Positions 1 to 7,091 of a DNA stretch of 29,103 bases are shown piece by piece. Location: positions 1 through 29,103 of the forward strand of contig JAHHTX010000016.1 in assembly GCA_020024255.1 (NCBI GenBank), written 5' to 3'. Origin of the DNA: Anaerotignum sp. Lineage in GTDB: Bacteria; Bacillota; Clostridia; Lachnospirales; Anaerotignaceae. A program made the position numbers and the translations under genes. How positions within the stretch are numbered: position 1 is the stretch's first letter; each line of letters starts with the position of its first letter. The notes under the pieces were generated by a model that saw only the letters and a list, made by a program, of their open reading frames with translations, ran no database searches and had not been told where the DNA came from.

Positions 1-131
1 TGGCTATCCTCCGGTTTTTTCGAAACCGGCAAACTCTTGTCATTTTACAGGCTGTTGCCTGTTTGAATTGACTATGGGTTGTGTAATTCATCACTATTCT
101 ATTTTCAATGTTCAAGCACTTTTGTAGCGCA
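1..131 (-). promoter_or_regulatory. Structured 5' leader of an off-window gene
   Basis: No gene fits here. A minus-strand promoter at 138-166 would start RNA near 131 and run leftward out of the window. The leader holds a hairpin at 47-62 (6-bp stem, 4-nt loop) and another at 11-29 (7-bp stem, loop CGAAA). A GGAGG ribosome-binding-like run (complement of 8-12) overlaps the 3' arm of the second hairpin by two bases, with seven bases left before the window edge, so a start codon just outside is plausible. I could not match it to a known riboswitch. Function is inferred only from layout. Confidence 0.4.
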
Positions 132-137
132 GGATTT

Positions 138-166
138 ATTCTATCAGACACACTCTATGTTGTCAA
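138..166 (-). promoter_or_regulatory. Sigma-A promoter firing out of the left edge
   Basis: The minus strand shows -35 TTGACA (161-166), a 17-bp spacer and -10 TAGAAT (138-143). It points away from the sirtuin gene, downstream of that gene's terminator, so it serves an off-window gene to the left. Confidence 0.65.
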
Positions 167-238
167 CACTTTTTTTGCATTTTTTTATTTATTTTTTATC
201 GGGCAGTCTTAAATCACCCAAAAAACCTAATTTTACAA

Positions 239-267
239 GAAAAAACGGACATCATTCCAGACATCCG
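239..267 (-). terminator. Intrinsic terminator of the sirtuin gene
   Basis: An 8-bp stem (246-253 with 260-267) including two G-U pairs that exist only in minus-strand RNA, a 6-nt loop, then six U residues. It lies 11 bp after the sirtuin stop codon. Confidence 0.8.
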
Positions 268-278
268 CCTTTGCTTTC

Positions 279-1025
279 TTATTCCTGATTTTCTTCCAAG
301 ACCACTTCACGGAATACATCACCAATATTTTCGGCAATGCGTAAATCTGCTTTTTTATCCATATCTGTTGCAGATTTATTGATCAACACCAAATGTTTTC
401 CTCTGAAATACTGTAAAAGCCCTGCCGCAGGATAAACATTGAGGCTGGTTCCCCCCACAATAAGCATTTCTGCCTGTATAATCCGTTCCACAGCTTCTTC
501 CAATGTATCTTGAGGCAAACCTTCCTCATACAGCACCACATCAGGACGTACAATACCGCCACACGCATCACATCTCGTAATTCCTTCGTCCTTTGTCACA
601 TAGTCCAAATCGAATTTTTTGCCGCATTTCATACAGTAATTGCGGTACAGTGTTCCATGTAGCTCCAACACCTTTTGGCTGCCGCCTTTTTGATGCAAAT
701 TGTCTATATTCTGCGTCACTACCGCTTTCAGCTTGCCCATCTGCTCCAGTTTTGCCAATGCCTTGTGGCAATCATTCGGCTTTGCATCAGGATAAAGCAG
801 ATTCTTTTTATAATACTGAAAAAACACTTCCGGATGTGACACAAAAAAAGAATGGCTCAATATCCTTTCTGGAGGATACCCATATTCATTAACTGCCGCA
901 AAAATCCCATTTTCACTACGGAAATCAGGAATTCCACTTTCTGTTGATACCCCCGCTCCGCCAAAAAAAACAATATTATCACACTCTGCAATCCACTTTT
1001 TCAACTGCCCTCTTTTTTCATTCAT
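279..1025 (-). CDS. cobB: NAD-dependent protein deacylase, Sir2 family
   Basis: Sirtuin of 248 residues, normal for a bacterial class III/U enzyme. It removes acyl groups from protein lysines using NAD+, releasing nicotinamide and O-acyl-ADP-ribose; it is cytoplasmic. Visible motifs: NAD-binding GAGVSTESGIPDFR (residues 23-36), QNIDNLH (105-111), the catalytic His of ELHGTL (about 123), four zinc cysteines in two CxxC pairs (131/134 and 152/155), and GTSLNVYPA (192-200). The ATG at 1025 is preceded by a GAGG-type ribosome binding site. It follows recA with a terminator hairpin between them and I see no strong promoter of its own, so it may depend on read-through from recA. Its substrates cannot be read from sequence. 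Family assignment is secure; the symbol follows common usage. Confidence 0.95.
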   Translation of the reverse strand: MNEKRGQLKKWIAECDNIVFFGGAGVSTESGIPDFRSENGIFAAVNEYGYPPERILSHSFFVSHPEVFFQYYKKNLLYPDAKPNDCHKALAKLEQMGKLKAVVTQNIDNLHQKGGSQKVLELHGTLYRNYCMKCGKKFDLDYVTKDEGITRCDACGGIVRPDVVLYEEGLPQDTLEEAVERIIQAEMLIVGGTSLNVYPAAGLLQYFRGKHLVLINKSATDMDKKADLRIAENIGDVFREVVLEENQE

Positions 1026-1086
1026 CTCTGCCGCCTCTTTCCATAAACATCACAGTCCGCTTTCCATAACAATCTCTAAAATGCCA

Positions 1087-1126
1087 AAATCCTTGGGACA
1101 TCCCATAATGATGACACATCCCAAGG
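1087..1126 (-). terminator. Terminator-like hairpin after recA
   Basis: An 11-bp stem (1091-1101 with 1116-1126), two of its pairs being G-U in minus-strand RNA, followed by a short AUUUU run. The U tract is weak, so termination may be partial and allow some read-through into the sirtuin gene. Confidence 0.65.
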
Positions 1127-1143
1127 TCTTTCTTTGTGGTATT

Positions 1144-2280
1144 TTATTCTACTTTCAAATCTTCGGGCAATTCCATTTTGGGTTCTTCCATATCCGCATC
1201 ATCAAAATCCTCGGATTCTGCTTCCGAAATCATCACATCATCTGTAAGCATAGGCAGCCCGTAATGCTCTCTGACTTTGTTTTCAATTTCCCTTGCCATA
1301 TCAGGATGTTCCTTAAGGAATGCTTTTGCATTTTCTCTGCCCTGCCCAATGCGTGTTTCTTCATAGGAATACCATGCACCGCTCTTCACCACAATATCCA
1401 CATCTGCAGCCAGATCCAAAATATCTCCCTCTTTAGAAATCCCTTGTCCGTATACAATATCAAATTCCGCAACTTTAAAAGGAGGGGCAACCTTATTCTT
1501 TGCAATTTTTACTTTTGTGCGGTTCCCAATAATTTCTGTTCCCTGTTTCAAAGTATCACTTTTTCTGATGTCTATACGAATAGAGGAGTAAAATTTCAAT
1601 GCACGACCACCCGTTGTGGTTTCAGGATTTCCAAATGTCACACCGATTTTTTCACGCAGCTGGTTAATAAAAATAACGGTACAGTTGGATTTATGGGTAA
1701 TCCCAGTAAGTTTACGCAGTGCTTGGCTCATCAGTCTTGCCTGCAAACCCATGTGGGAATCCCCCATTTCCCCTTCAATCTCCGCACGGGGAACCAGTGC
1801 GGCTACAGAGTCCACAATAACCATATCAATAGCACCGCTTCTTACCATGGTTTCTGCAATTTCCAAAGCCTGTTCGCCATCATCTGGCTGGGAAATATAA
1901 AGATTATCAATATCCACACCCAAAACCTTGGCATAAGCAGGGTCAAGTGCGTGTTCTGCGTCAATATAGCCTGCAATACCACCACGTTTTTGCACTTCTG
2001 CCACCATATGCAGTGCCACCGTGGTTTTACCGGAGGATTCCGGGCCGTATACTTCAATGATTCTGCCTTTTGGCACACCGCCCACACCAAGGGCAATATC
2101 AAGGCTCAGAGAACCTGTTGGCACAACTTCTACATTCATTTTTGCACTACTGTCCCCAAGTTTCATCACTGCACCTTTGCCAAACTGTTTTTCTATTTGA
2201 TGCAAAGCCGCATCCAATGCCTTCTGCTTATCTGCAAACTGACTGTCCAATTTCATATCTTTCCCTGCTTTCGCTGCCAT
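1144..2280 (-). CDS. recA: Recombinase RecA
   Basis: RecA of 378 residues: forms the ATP-dependent filament on single-stranded DNA for homologous recombination and triggers LexA self-cleavage in the SOS response. Walker A GPESSGKT lies at residues 79-86, the NQLREKIG loop and the GGRALKFYSS segment are present, and the C-terminus is strongly acidic as expected. The ATG at 2280 was chosen because AAGGTGG sits six bases upstream; a TTG six codons earlier overlaps that ribosome binding site. A promoter and a LexA box lie directly upstream, so the gene is SOS-regulated by sequence. It is the last member of the cinA-(EamA)-recA arrangement typical of Firmicutes. Confidence 0.99.
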   Translation of the reverse strand: MAAKAGKDMKLDSQFADKQKALDAALHQIEKQFGKGAVMKLGDSSAKMNVEVVPTGSLSLDIALGVGGVPKGRIIEVYGPESSGKTTVALHMVAEVQKRGGIAGYIDAEHALDPAYAKVLGVDIDNLYISQPDDGEQALEIAETMVRSGAIDMVIVDSVAALVPRAEIEGEMGDSHMGLQARLMSQALRKLTGITHKSNCTVIFINQLREKIGVTFGNPETTTGGRALKFYSSIRIDIRKSDTLKQGTEIIGNRTKVKIAKNKVAPPFKVAEFDIVYGQGISKEGDILDLAADVDIVVKSGAWYSYEETRIGQGRENAKAFLKEHPDMAREIENKVREHYGLPMLTDDVMISEAESEDFDDADMEEPKMELPEDLKVE

Positions 2281-2305
2281 ACACAACCACCTTTCCAAAA
2301 TAAAC

Positions 2306-2317
2306 GAACTTATGTTC
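2306..2317. promoter_or_regulatory. LexA (SOS) box of recA
   Basis: Perfect dyad GAAC-TTAT-GTTC, flanked by C as in the Firmicute consensus CGAACNNNNGTTC. It begins two bases after the recA -10 hexamer and covers the expected transcription start, a position suited to repression. LexA itself is not in the window. Confidence 0.88.
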
Positions 2318-2319
2318 TT

Positions 2320-2348
2320 ATCTTATCTTATTCCGATTTCTTTGTCAA
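2320..2348 (-). promoter_or_regulatory. recA promoter
   Basis: -35 TTGACA (2343-2348), 17-bp spacer, -10 TAAGAT (2320-2325). The -35 overlaps the last codons of the EamA gene, so recA can be transcribed independently of the cinA-EamA operon. Confidence 0.88.
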
Positions 2349-3223
2349 CTGCTTTTTCTTTGGACAATTTCGCCTTTTATGGGCAAATCTGCAAAAATAA
2401 CCGCAGCAAAAATCAAACCACAGCCCAAAATTTCTTTAAAATGCATCTCTTCTTTGTACAAAATCACAGATACCCATGCAGCAAAAACGGATTCCAATGT
2501 AATAATAATTGCTGTTTTTGTTGCAGAGGTATATTTCTGCCCTACAGAAAGCAGAACGAAGTAAACAGCTGTACACAATACTCCGGAATAAAAAAAGTTT
2601 CCCGCTGCACTCCATGTCAGGGCAGGTATTTCTCCACTTGTAAACAAAAAGACAGGCAAAAAAAGCAGAGCCACTATGCCGTTTTCTACCAAAGCAATAT
2701 GTATGGAATCACAACCAATCAAAAACTTGCTCATAAACGCCATCTGCAAAGAAAATGCCACAGATGCACCCAAAGAAAGCACCGCACCAATATCCAACTG
2801 CAATCCCTCTTTCACCGAAAGCAATGCCACCCCGACAACCGTCACAACCGCTGCCAAAAGCACTCTTGCCTTAGGTTTCTGCCGAAATACAATCCAGCAG
2901 ATAATCGGGACAATAACCGCCGGAATATTGCTTAAAAAGGCATTAACAGAAGGTGTCGTATGTTGAAGTCCCACTGTCAAAAGAAAAAAAGCAAAGGACA
3001 AAAAAATACCCAATATACTGCCATACTTCCATTCCTTCTTCGTAATTTGTGGGATTCTTCTGCCATAAATCAGGCAAAGGCAAATAATTGCCATAAAAAA
3101 TCTCCCACCTATAACCTGAAAAGGTGTATATCCCATATCCAAAAGATATTTAACACTGACAAAACCGCCGCCGCCAATCCATGCTGCTAACAATAAAAGC
3201 AAATCACCCTTATACTTCTTCAT
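2345..3223 (-). CDS. EamA/DMT-family membrane transporter
   Basis: 292 residues, almost entirely hydrophobic, with about ten predicted membrane helices arranged as two EamA repeats. The family (drug/metabolite transporter superfamily, RhaT/YdcZ-like) exports or imports small metabolites; the substrate cannot be told from sequence. A GGGGFVSVKYLL segment near the N-terminus and the conserved mid-protein PAVIVPIICWIVFRQKP stretch fit the family. The start overlaps the end of cinA by 14 bp, indicating translational coupling in one operon driven by the cinA promoter. Its presence between cinA and recA is an addition to the usual neighbours. No truncation seen. Confidence 0.88.
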   Translation of the reverse strand: MKKYKGDLLLLLAAWIGGGGFVSVKYLLDMGYTPFQVIGGRFFMAIICLCLIYGRRIPQITKKEWKYGSILGIFLSFAFFLLTVGLQHTTPSVNAFLSNIPAVIVPIICWIVFRQKPKARVLLAAVVTVVGVALLSVKEGLQLDIGAVLSLGASVAFSLQMAFMSKFLIGCDSIHIALVENGIVALLFLPVFLFTSGEIPALTWSAAGNFFYSGVLCTAVYFVLLSVGQKYTSATKTAIIITLESVFAAWVSVILYKEEMHFKEILGCGLIFAAVIFADLPIKGEIVQRKSS

Positions 3224-4454
3224 TTTGCAACGCCTTTCTCAGGAAATTCAGTGCCTGATAGGTGGCACGATGACGGATTTTATTCCGTTTTCCTGTATAA
3301 TGACACTCCTTCACTTCTGTTTTGCCGTTGTGGTATAGGCCAATATATACCAAACCTATAGGCTGCTCTGCACTTCCGCCGTCTGGGCCTGCAATGCCTG
3401 TTGTTGCAATACCAATATCTGCACCGCTATTTTTGGCAATACCTTCTGCCATTTCCGCAGCAGTTTCTTTGCTGACAGCCGTATATTTTTCCAATGTTTC
3501 CCTTTTCACGCCAAGTCTGTGCATTTTCGCTTCATTGGAATAAGTCACACAACCCTCCAAAAGTACAGAGGAAATACCAGGATATTCCACAAGTTCAGAA
3601 ACAATCATGCCTCCTGTGCAGGATTCTGCAACTGCAATACGCTTTCCCTGCTCCAAAAGCATTTCTGCCACCACTGTCTGCAAATTGGTTTCCCCTTCTG
3701 CATAAACTGCATTACCAAGCCGTTCCCGAATCTGCTCCTTCACAGGAGCAATCATACTTCTTGCTTCTTCTTCACTCTTTGCTTTTGCCGTAATCCGCAG
3801 AATGGACTCTCCATCTTTAGCATAAGGAGCAATGGTAGGATTTGTCTGATGATCAATTAAATCCTTGACCATCGTTTCCATGGCACTTTCTCCGATACCT
3901 GCCACACGCAGTATTTCCGAAACAAAAGTATATTCCTGCTTTTTCTGCAAATATGGCTTAACCTGATTTTCAAACATCGGTACAGTTTCTCTTGGCGGAC
4001 CCGGCATCAATACGGCTGTTTTCCCATTCTTTTCTATAATAATACCCGGAGCCGTTCCATATTCGTTATACAAAACAATGCCGTTCTCTTTCGGTACCAT
4101 AGCTTGTTTTCTGTTGTTTTCCGTCATTGGTTTACCAATACGGTCAAACATCTCCTGAATCTGTGATAGCGCCTTTTCATCCAAAACCAATTCTTCTTCA
4201 AAATATTCTGCCACTGTTTCCTTTGTCAAATCGTCTTCTGTGGGACCAAGTCCTCCCGTAGTCAGAATCAAATCTGCTCTTGTCAGTGCCTGAAAAATGG
4301 TATCTTTTAAGCGTTTTGGGTTGTCCCCCACAACCGTTTGAAAATATACTTCTATACCAAGTGCTGCCAGCTCTTTGGATAAATACTGTGCATTTGTATT
4401 CAGAATATCCCCCAAAAGGATTTCTGTACCCACTGCAATAATTTCTGCCTTCAA
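3210..4454 (-). CDS. cinA: CinA: ADP-ribose pyrophosphatase-like / NMN amidohydrolase
   Basis: Full-length two-domain CinA of 414 residues. The N-terminal MoaB/MogA-like (COG1058) domain carries TTGGLGPTEDD (65-75); the C-terminal PncC domain, which deamidates nicotinamide mononucleotide in pyridine nucleotide salvage, carries AESCTGG (276-282) with the serine nucleophile. In competent Gram-positives CinA also brings RecA to the membrane during transformation; that role here is only inference from the recA neighbourhood. Start is TTG at 4454, supported by AGGAGG six bases upstream; no ATG alternative is near. A dedicated promoter lies at 4488-4516. The N-terminal domain's reaction is less certain than that of the C-terminal domain. 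Confidence 0.96.
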   Translation of the reverse strand: MKAEIIAVGTEILLGDILNTNAQYLSKELAALGIEVYFQTVVGDNPKRLKDTIFQALTRADLILTTGGLGPTEDDLTKETVAEYFEEELVLDEKALSQIQEMFDRIGKPMTENNRKQAMVPKENGIVLYNEYGTAPGIIIEKNGKTAVLMPGPPRETVPMFENQVKPYLQKKQEYTFVSEILRVAGIGESAMETMVKDLIDHQTNPTIAPYAKDGESILRITAKAKSEEEARSMIAPVKEQIRERLGNAVYAEGETNLQTVVAEMLLEQGKRIAVAESCTGGMIVSELVEYPGISSVLLEGCVTYSNEAKMHRLGVKRETLEKYTAVSKETAAEMAEGIAKNSGADIGIATTGIAGPDGGSAEQPIGLVYIGLYHNGKTEVKECHYTGKRNKIRHRATYQALNFLRKALQNEEV

Positions 4455-4487
4455 AATAAAACCTCCTCCGTTTTTCTTTTCAACTTT

Positions 4488-4516
4488 ATTTTACAGAACT
4501 ATAAAGCAAAATGCAA
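4488..4516 (-). promoter_or_regulatory. cinA promoter
   Basis: -35 TTGCAT (4511-4516), 17-bp spacer, -10 TAAAAT (4488-4493). It is divergent from, and 20 bp away from, the padR promoter, so a regulator bound at the padR operator could influence both. Confidence 0.7.
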
Positions 4517-4536
4517 GGAAGGGAAAAGGAAAAGTA

Positions 4537-4565
4537 TTGACAGGATCTTTCTCTTGTGGCATAAT
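4537..4565 (+). promoter_or_regulatory. Promoter of the plus-strand padR cassette
   Basis: -35 TTGACA (4537-4542), 17-bp spacer, -10 CATAAT (4560-4565). The -10 abuts and slightly overlaps the large palindrome that follows. Confidence 0.82.
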
Positions 4566-4599
4566 ATATAAAAATATTATATATAATATTTTTATATAT
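4564..4599. promoter_or_regulatory. Perfect 36-bp AT-only palindrome, likely PadR operator
   Basis: Bases 4564-4599 are their own reverse complement without a mismatch (centre between 4581 and 4582) and contain only A and T. The dyad starts in the -10 hexamer, covers the expected transcription start and ends just before the ribosome binding site of padR. Binding there would block transcription, so autorepression by the encoded PadR is the natural inference; PadR dimers typically bind AT-rich dyads at their own promoters. As RNA it would form an AU-only hairpin in the leader. Confidence 0.72.
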
Positions 4600-4616
4600 A
4601 GAAAGGAGTATTGCTA

Positions 4617-4943
4617 TTGTACTATCCACTTTCCGCACTATTGATTGAATGTTTAATTCTTTCAGTAGTACAAAAAGAAGACTCCTATGGCTACGAAATC
4701 AGTCAGACCGTCAAGCTTGTTTCGCCCATCAAGGAGTCAACACTGTATCCCATTTTGAAAAAGCTGGAACAAAACGGCTATGTTACCACATACACACAGG
4801 TTTTTCAAAATCGCAGCAGAAAATATTATGCCATTACGGAAGCAGGCAAAAAACAGCTTTTATTTCTGCAAGAAGAATGGCAAGAATATCGTGATACCAT
4901 TGACGGCATTATAGAGGGGAGGCTTCACCATGACGAAGGATGA
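4617..4943 (+). CDS. PadR-family transcriptional regulator
   Basis: About 108 residues: a short single-domain PadR repressor with winged helix and a C-terminal dimerisation helix. Typical signatures are EDSYGYEIS near residue 22, the KESTLYPILKKLEQNGY recognition/wing region and RKYYAITEAGKK. I chose the TTG at 4617, eight bases after AAAGGAG; another in-frame TTG at 4611 is only two bases from it. It overlaps the next gene by 14 bp and heads a three-gene cassette facing against all surrounding genes. In related cassettes PadR represses its own membrane-protein partners; the palindrome at 4564-4599 supports this. The inducing signal is unknown. Confidence 0.9.
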   Translation: MYYPLSALLIECLILSVVQKEDSYGYEISQTVKLVSPIKESTLYPILKKLEQNGYVTTYTQVFQNRSRKYYAITEAGKKQLLFLQEEWQEYRDTIDGIIEGRLHHDEG

Positions 4944-5508
4944 GTACTTAAAAGAATTAAAACATTATTTAAAAAGGCTGTCACCAAAAGACCGTGAAAA
5001 TGCCGTTGCTTATTTTACGGAATACTTCACAGATGCAGGAGAAAATATAGAGGCAGTCATGGCAGAATTAGGAACACCAAAAGAAGCTGCAAGAGAGCTG
5101 GTGCAGGGACTGTTAACAGAAAAAACAGCAGAAAAAAGACAAATTTCTCTAAGTAGTGCTATTCTTCTTGCCATCACCGCGGTATTTTTACTGCCCGTTA
5201 GTGCTCCTGTCTTATTCTTTGGACTTCTGGCGGTATTTACCGCCGTATTTTTGGTTTTCAGTCTTTTGCTGGGCGGTATTTTTCTGGATATAGCCATACT
5301 CACACAAGGTGTGACTATGGTTTTCGATAGCCTATTTATCATTTCTCATTCCTTGGCAGGAACAGCCATCTTAGCAGGCAGCGGATTCTTTTATCTGGGC
5401 GCAGGCATCCTTTTTGGCATGGCAGTAATATGGGTGTGCCGTTTGCTTTCCAAAGGGCTTTTGCACACAGTACAAAAATTGACAGCACAAAGGAGTGTGT
5501 TAAAATGA
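4930..5508 (+). CDS. DUF1700 (HAAS-type) membrane protein
   Basis: 192 residues. The first 65 or so residues are the helical DUF1700/HAAS module (TKDEYLKELKHYLKRL, then EIxxYF-like AVAYFTEYFTDAGEN and ELGTPKEAA, in which a glycine follows an acidic helix). Residues 75-172 are three or four membrane helices. The family lies next to PadR regulators in Firmicutes and is thought to link the regulator to an envelope sensor; its biochemical role is not established. Start ATG 4930 has GGGGAGG upstream and overlaps padR; its stop overlaps the next start (ATGA), so the three genes are tightly coupled. Confidence 0.85.
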   Translation: MTKDEYLKELKHYLKRLSPKDRENAVAYFTEYFTDAGENIEAVMAELGTPKEAARELVQGLLTEKTAEKRQISLSSAILLAITAVFLLPVSAPVLFFGLLAVFTAVFLVFSLLLGGIFLDIAILTQGVTMVFDSLFIISHSLAGTAILAGSGFFYLGAGILFGMAVIWVCRLLSKGLLHTVQKLTAQRSVLK

Positions 5509-6419
5509 AAAAATTAGTAAAAATTCTTGGCATTACTGCAATGGCACTTTGTGGCAGTGGTATATTTTTGCAGCTGGCAGGCAGTGCTTTAGGCGGCAAA
5601 GAAGAAATAGCGAAAGTCCAATCTGCATGCTATCACTTCGATATAGAAAAACAAAAACTATCCGCTCCAACACAGCTTATGGCAGACCTTGCTCATATGG
5701 ACATTTCCCTGCTGCCCTCCACAGATGAAAACTGGTATATCTCTTATGCCATAGATAGTAAGAAAAATGAAAATCCTCTTTCCATAAAAGAAGAGAACGG
5801 CATTCTCTACCTTTCCGAAAGAAATGCACAAGAAACCATGTCCTATGAGCAGAGTAATTTTTTCAATATAACCAAGCATGTAGAATATAACAGCGAACTG
5901 ACGCTTTATGTACCAAAAAAGGCAGTGCTAGATACTTGTACCCTCAAGCTTGGAGATGGTGAGCTTATTTTAGAAGAAATGAATACAAAGCATCTGCAAA
6001 TCAATATGAAAGATGGAGATGCAGATATTTCTCATATAAAAGCAGAGCGTTTTTCCATAACCACAGCAGATGGAGATGTTACTGGATACGGCTTTTTGGG
6101 CAAACATGGAGAAATCATGACAGATTACGGCGATATTTTCCTTACCACAGAAAAAGACTTTCTGCAAAATATAAATATCTCAGCATCAACAGAACTGGGT
6201 GACATTCTGATTTCCGATAGCCTGACCAAATCAGGCATACTGAAAGAAGATGATAATGGATGTACCACATATGAAAAACTAGGTGCAGAGAATATGTGGG
6301 AAATCATTTCAGAAAATGGAGATATTACCTTGCAGGATACACAAGCAAAAAATGAGAATGCTATGCTCCACCAAGAAAAAACAGATACAGACCATACAGG
6401 AAAAATCACATCTGAATGA
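5505..6419 (+). CDS. DUF4097-family extracytoplasmic protein
   Basis: 304 residues. A single N-terminal hydrophobic segment (about 5-30) acts as signal anchor and the rest is predicted outside the membrane. The middle shows recurring short beta-strand units with DGE, DGD, YGD and LGD turns (about residues 150-245), characteristic of the DUF4097/LiaG-like repetitive beta fold. This is the probable sensor or effector ectodomain of the cassette. Start at ATG 5505 rather than the longer upstream reading frame because it has AAGGAG at proper distance and overlaps the DUF1700 stop by four bases. Exact function unknown; no catalytic motif seen. A terminator follows. Confidence 0.82.
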   Translation: MKKLVKILGITAMALCGSGIFLQLAGSALGGKEEIAKVQSACYHFDIEKQKLSAPTQLMADLAHMDISLLPSTDENWYISYAIDSKKNENPLSIKEENGILYLSERNAQETMSYEQSNFFNITKHVEYNSELTLYVPKKAVLDTCTLKLGDGELILEEMNTKHLQINMKDGDADISHIKAERFSITTADGDVTGYGFLGKHGEIMTDYGDIFLTTEKDFLQNINISASTELGDILISDSLTKSGILKEDDNGCTTYEKLGAENMWEIISENGDITLQDTQAKNENAMLHQEKTDTDHTGKITSE

Positions 6420-6460
6420 GCAGACATTCCTCTGCTTCACCACAAAATAACTTCCATAGA

Positions 6461-6495
6461 AAACCCCCTGTTATCCAAAAACAACAGGGGGGTTT
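6461..6495. terminator. Bidirectional terminator between convergent genes
   Basis: Strong GC-rich stem (CCCCCTGTT with AACAGGGGG, flanked by AAA/TTT) and a ten-base loop. Read on the plus strand it ends the PadR-DUF4097 cassette; on the minus strand it ends the rimO-pgsA-GNAT operon with a UUUU run. Confidence 0.9.
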
Positions 6496-6505
6496 CGCTA
6501 AATAT

Positions 6506-7087
6506 TTACTCTTTACCATGAACCTCATGATTTCTGTGTTGAAAAATTCCTTCTGTTTCTATCTCCCAAACTGTACGAAATGGCATAGGACTTTCCCGCT
6601 CTGCAATAACCTTCTCCAGCCAAATAAGATCAAGCCATTTGCCCTGTTTAAAGCCGCATTTGGGAAAGACGGCAATTTCCTGAAAACCTGCTTTTTTGTG
6701 CATAGCAACACTGCTGTCATTGCCTGATGCCACACAACCGTAAAGCCGTTGTACACCCTGCAAAAGCAGAATATCTTCCAATACTTTATACAATGCAGTA
6801 CCAATTCCCTTGCCAAAAAAATCGGGGTGGAGATAAACGGATAACTCCGCTCCCCACTTAGATGCCTCCCGTACCATAAACTGATGGGCATAAGCATATC
6901 CACCGATTTTCCCCTGCTCCTCCCATACAAGATATGGATATTTTTGCAAAGTTTCTGTGATACGCTCCGTAAATTCCGCAAGAGAAGGCACTTCATATTC
7001 AAAAGTAATTGTAGTATGTTCAATATAGTCCTTGTAAATTTCCAGTATTGCCGCTGCATCTTCTGCTTTAGCCATGCGTATTCCCAT
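6506..7087 (-). CDS. GNAT-family N-acetyltransferase (phosphinothricin acetyltransferase-like)
   Basis: 193 residues with the GNAT fold throughout: MGIRMAKAEDAAAILEIY at the start, VYLHPDFFGKGIGTALY (about 85-100) as the acetyl-CoA binding motif A, and ASGNDSSVAMHKKAGF (about 119-134). The combination resembles the YwnH/Pat (phosphinothricin, methionine sulfoximine) subfamily, but the natural acceptor is unknown and could be an amino-acid analogue or small amine. The ATG is preceded by AAAGGA seven bases upstream and lies only four bases after the pgsA stop, so it belongs to the rimO-pgsA operon. The C-terminal 30 residues are charged and not conserved in the family to my knowledge. Confidence 0.88.
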   Translation of the reverse strand: MGIRMAKAEDAAAILEIYKDYIEHTTITFEYEVPSLAEFTERITETLQKYPYLVWEEQGKIGGYAYAHQFMVREASKWGAELSVYLHPDFFGKGIGTALYKVLEDILLLQGVQRLYGCVASGNDSSVAMHKKAGFQEIAVFPKCGFKQGKWLDLIWLEKVIAERESPMPFRTVWEIETEGIFQHRNHEVHGKE

Positions 7088-7091
7088 AAAT

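Noticed and set aside
1..62. Cyclic-di-GMP or cobalamin riboswitch in the left leader
   Set aside because: Hairpins are present but the conserved core strings of these classes are not; left as an unclassified leader.
79..288. Plus-strand 69-codon open frame at the left edge
   Set aside because: AT-rich, crosses a minus-strand promoter and terminator, no ribosome binding site.
1081..2400. Long plus-strand open frame of 439 codons opposite recA
   Set aside because: Cys/His/Phe-rich composition, no ribosome binding site, and it is fully covered by recA, whose motifs are intact.
4601..4617. TTG at 4611 as the padR start
   Set aside because: Only two bases separate it from the ribosome binding site; the TTG at 4617 has normal spacing and gives a typical PadR N-terminus.
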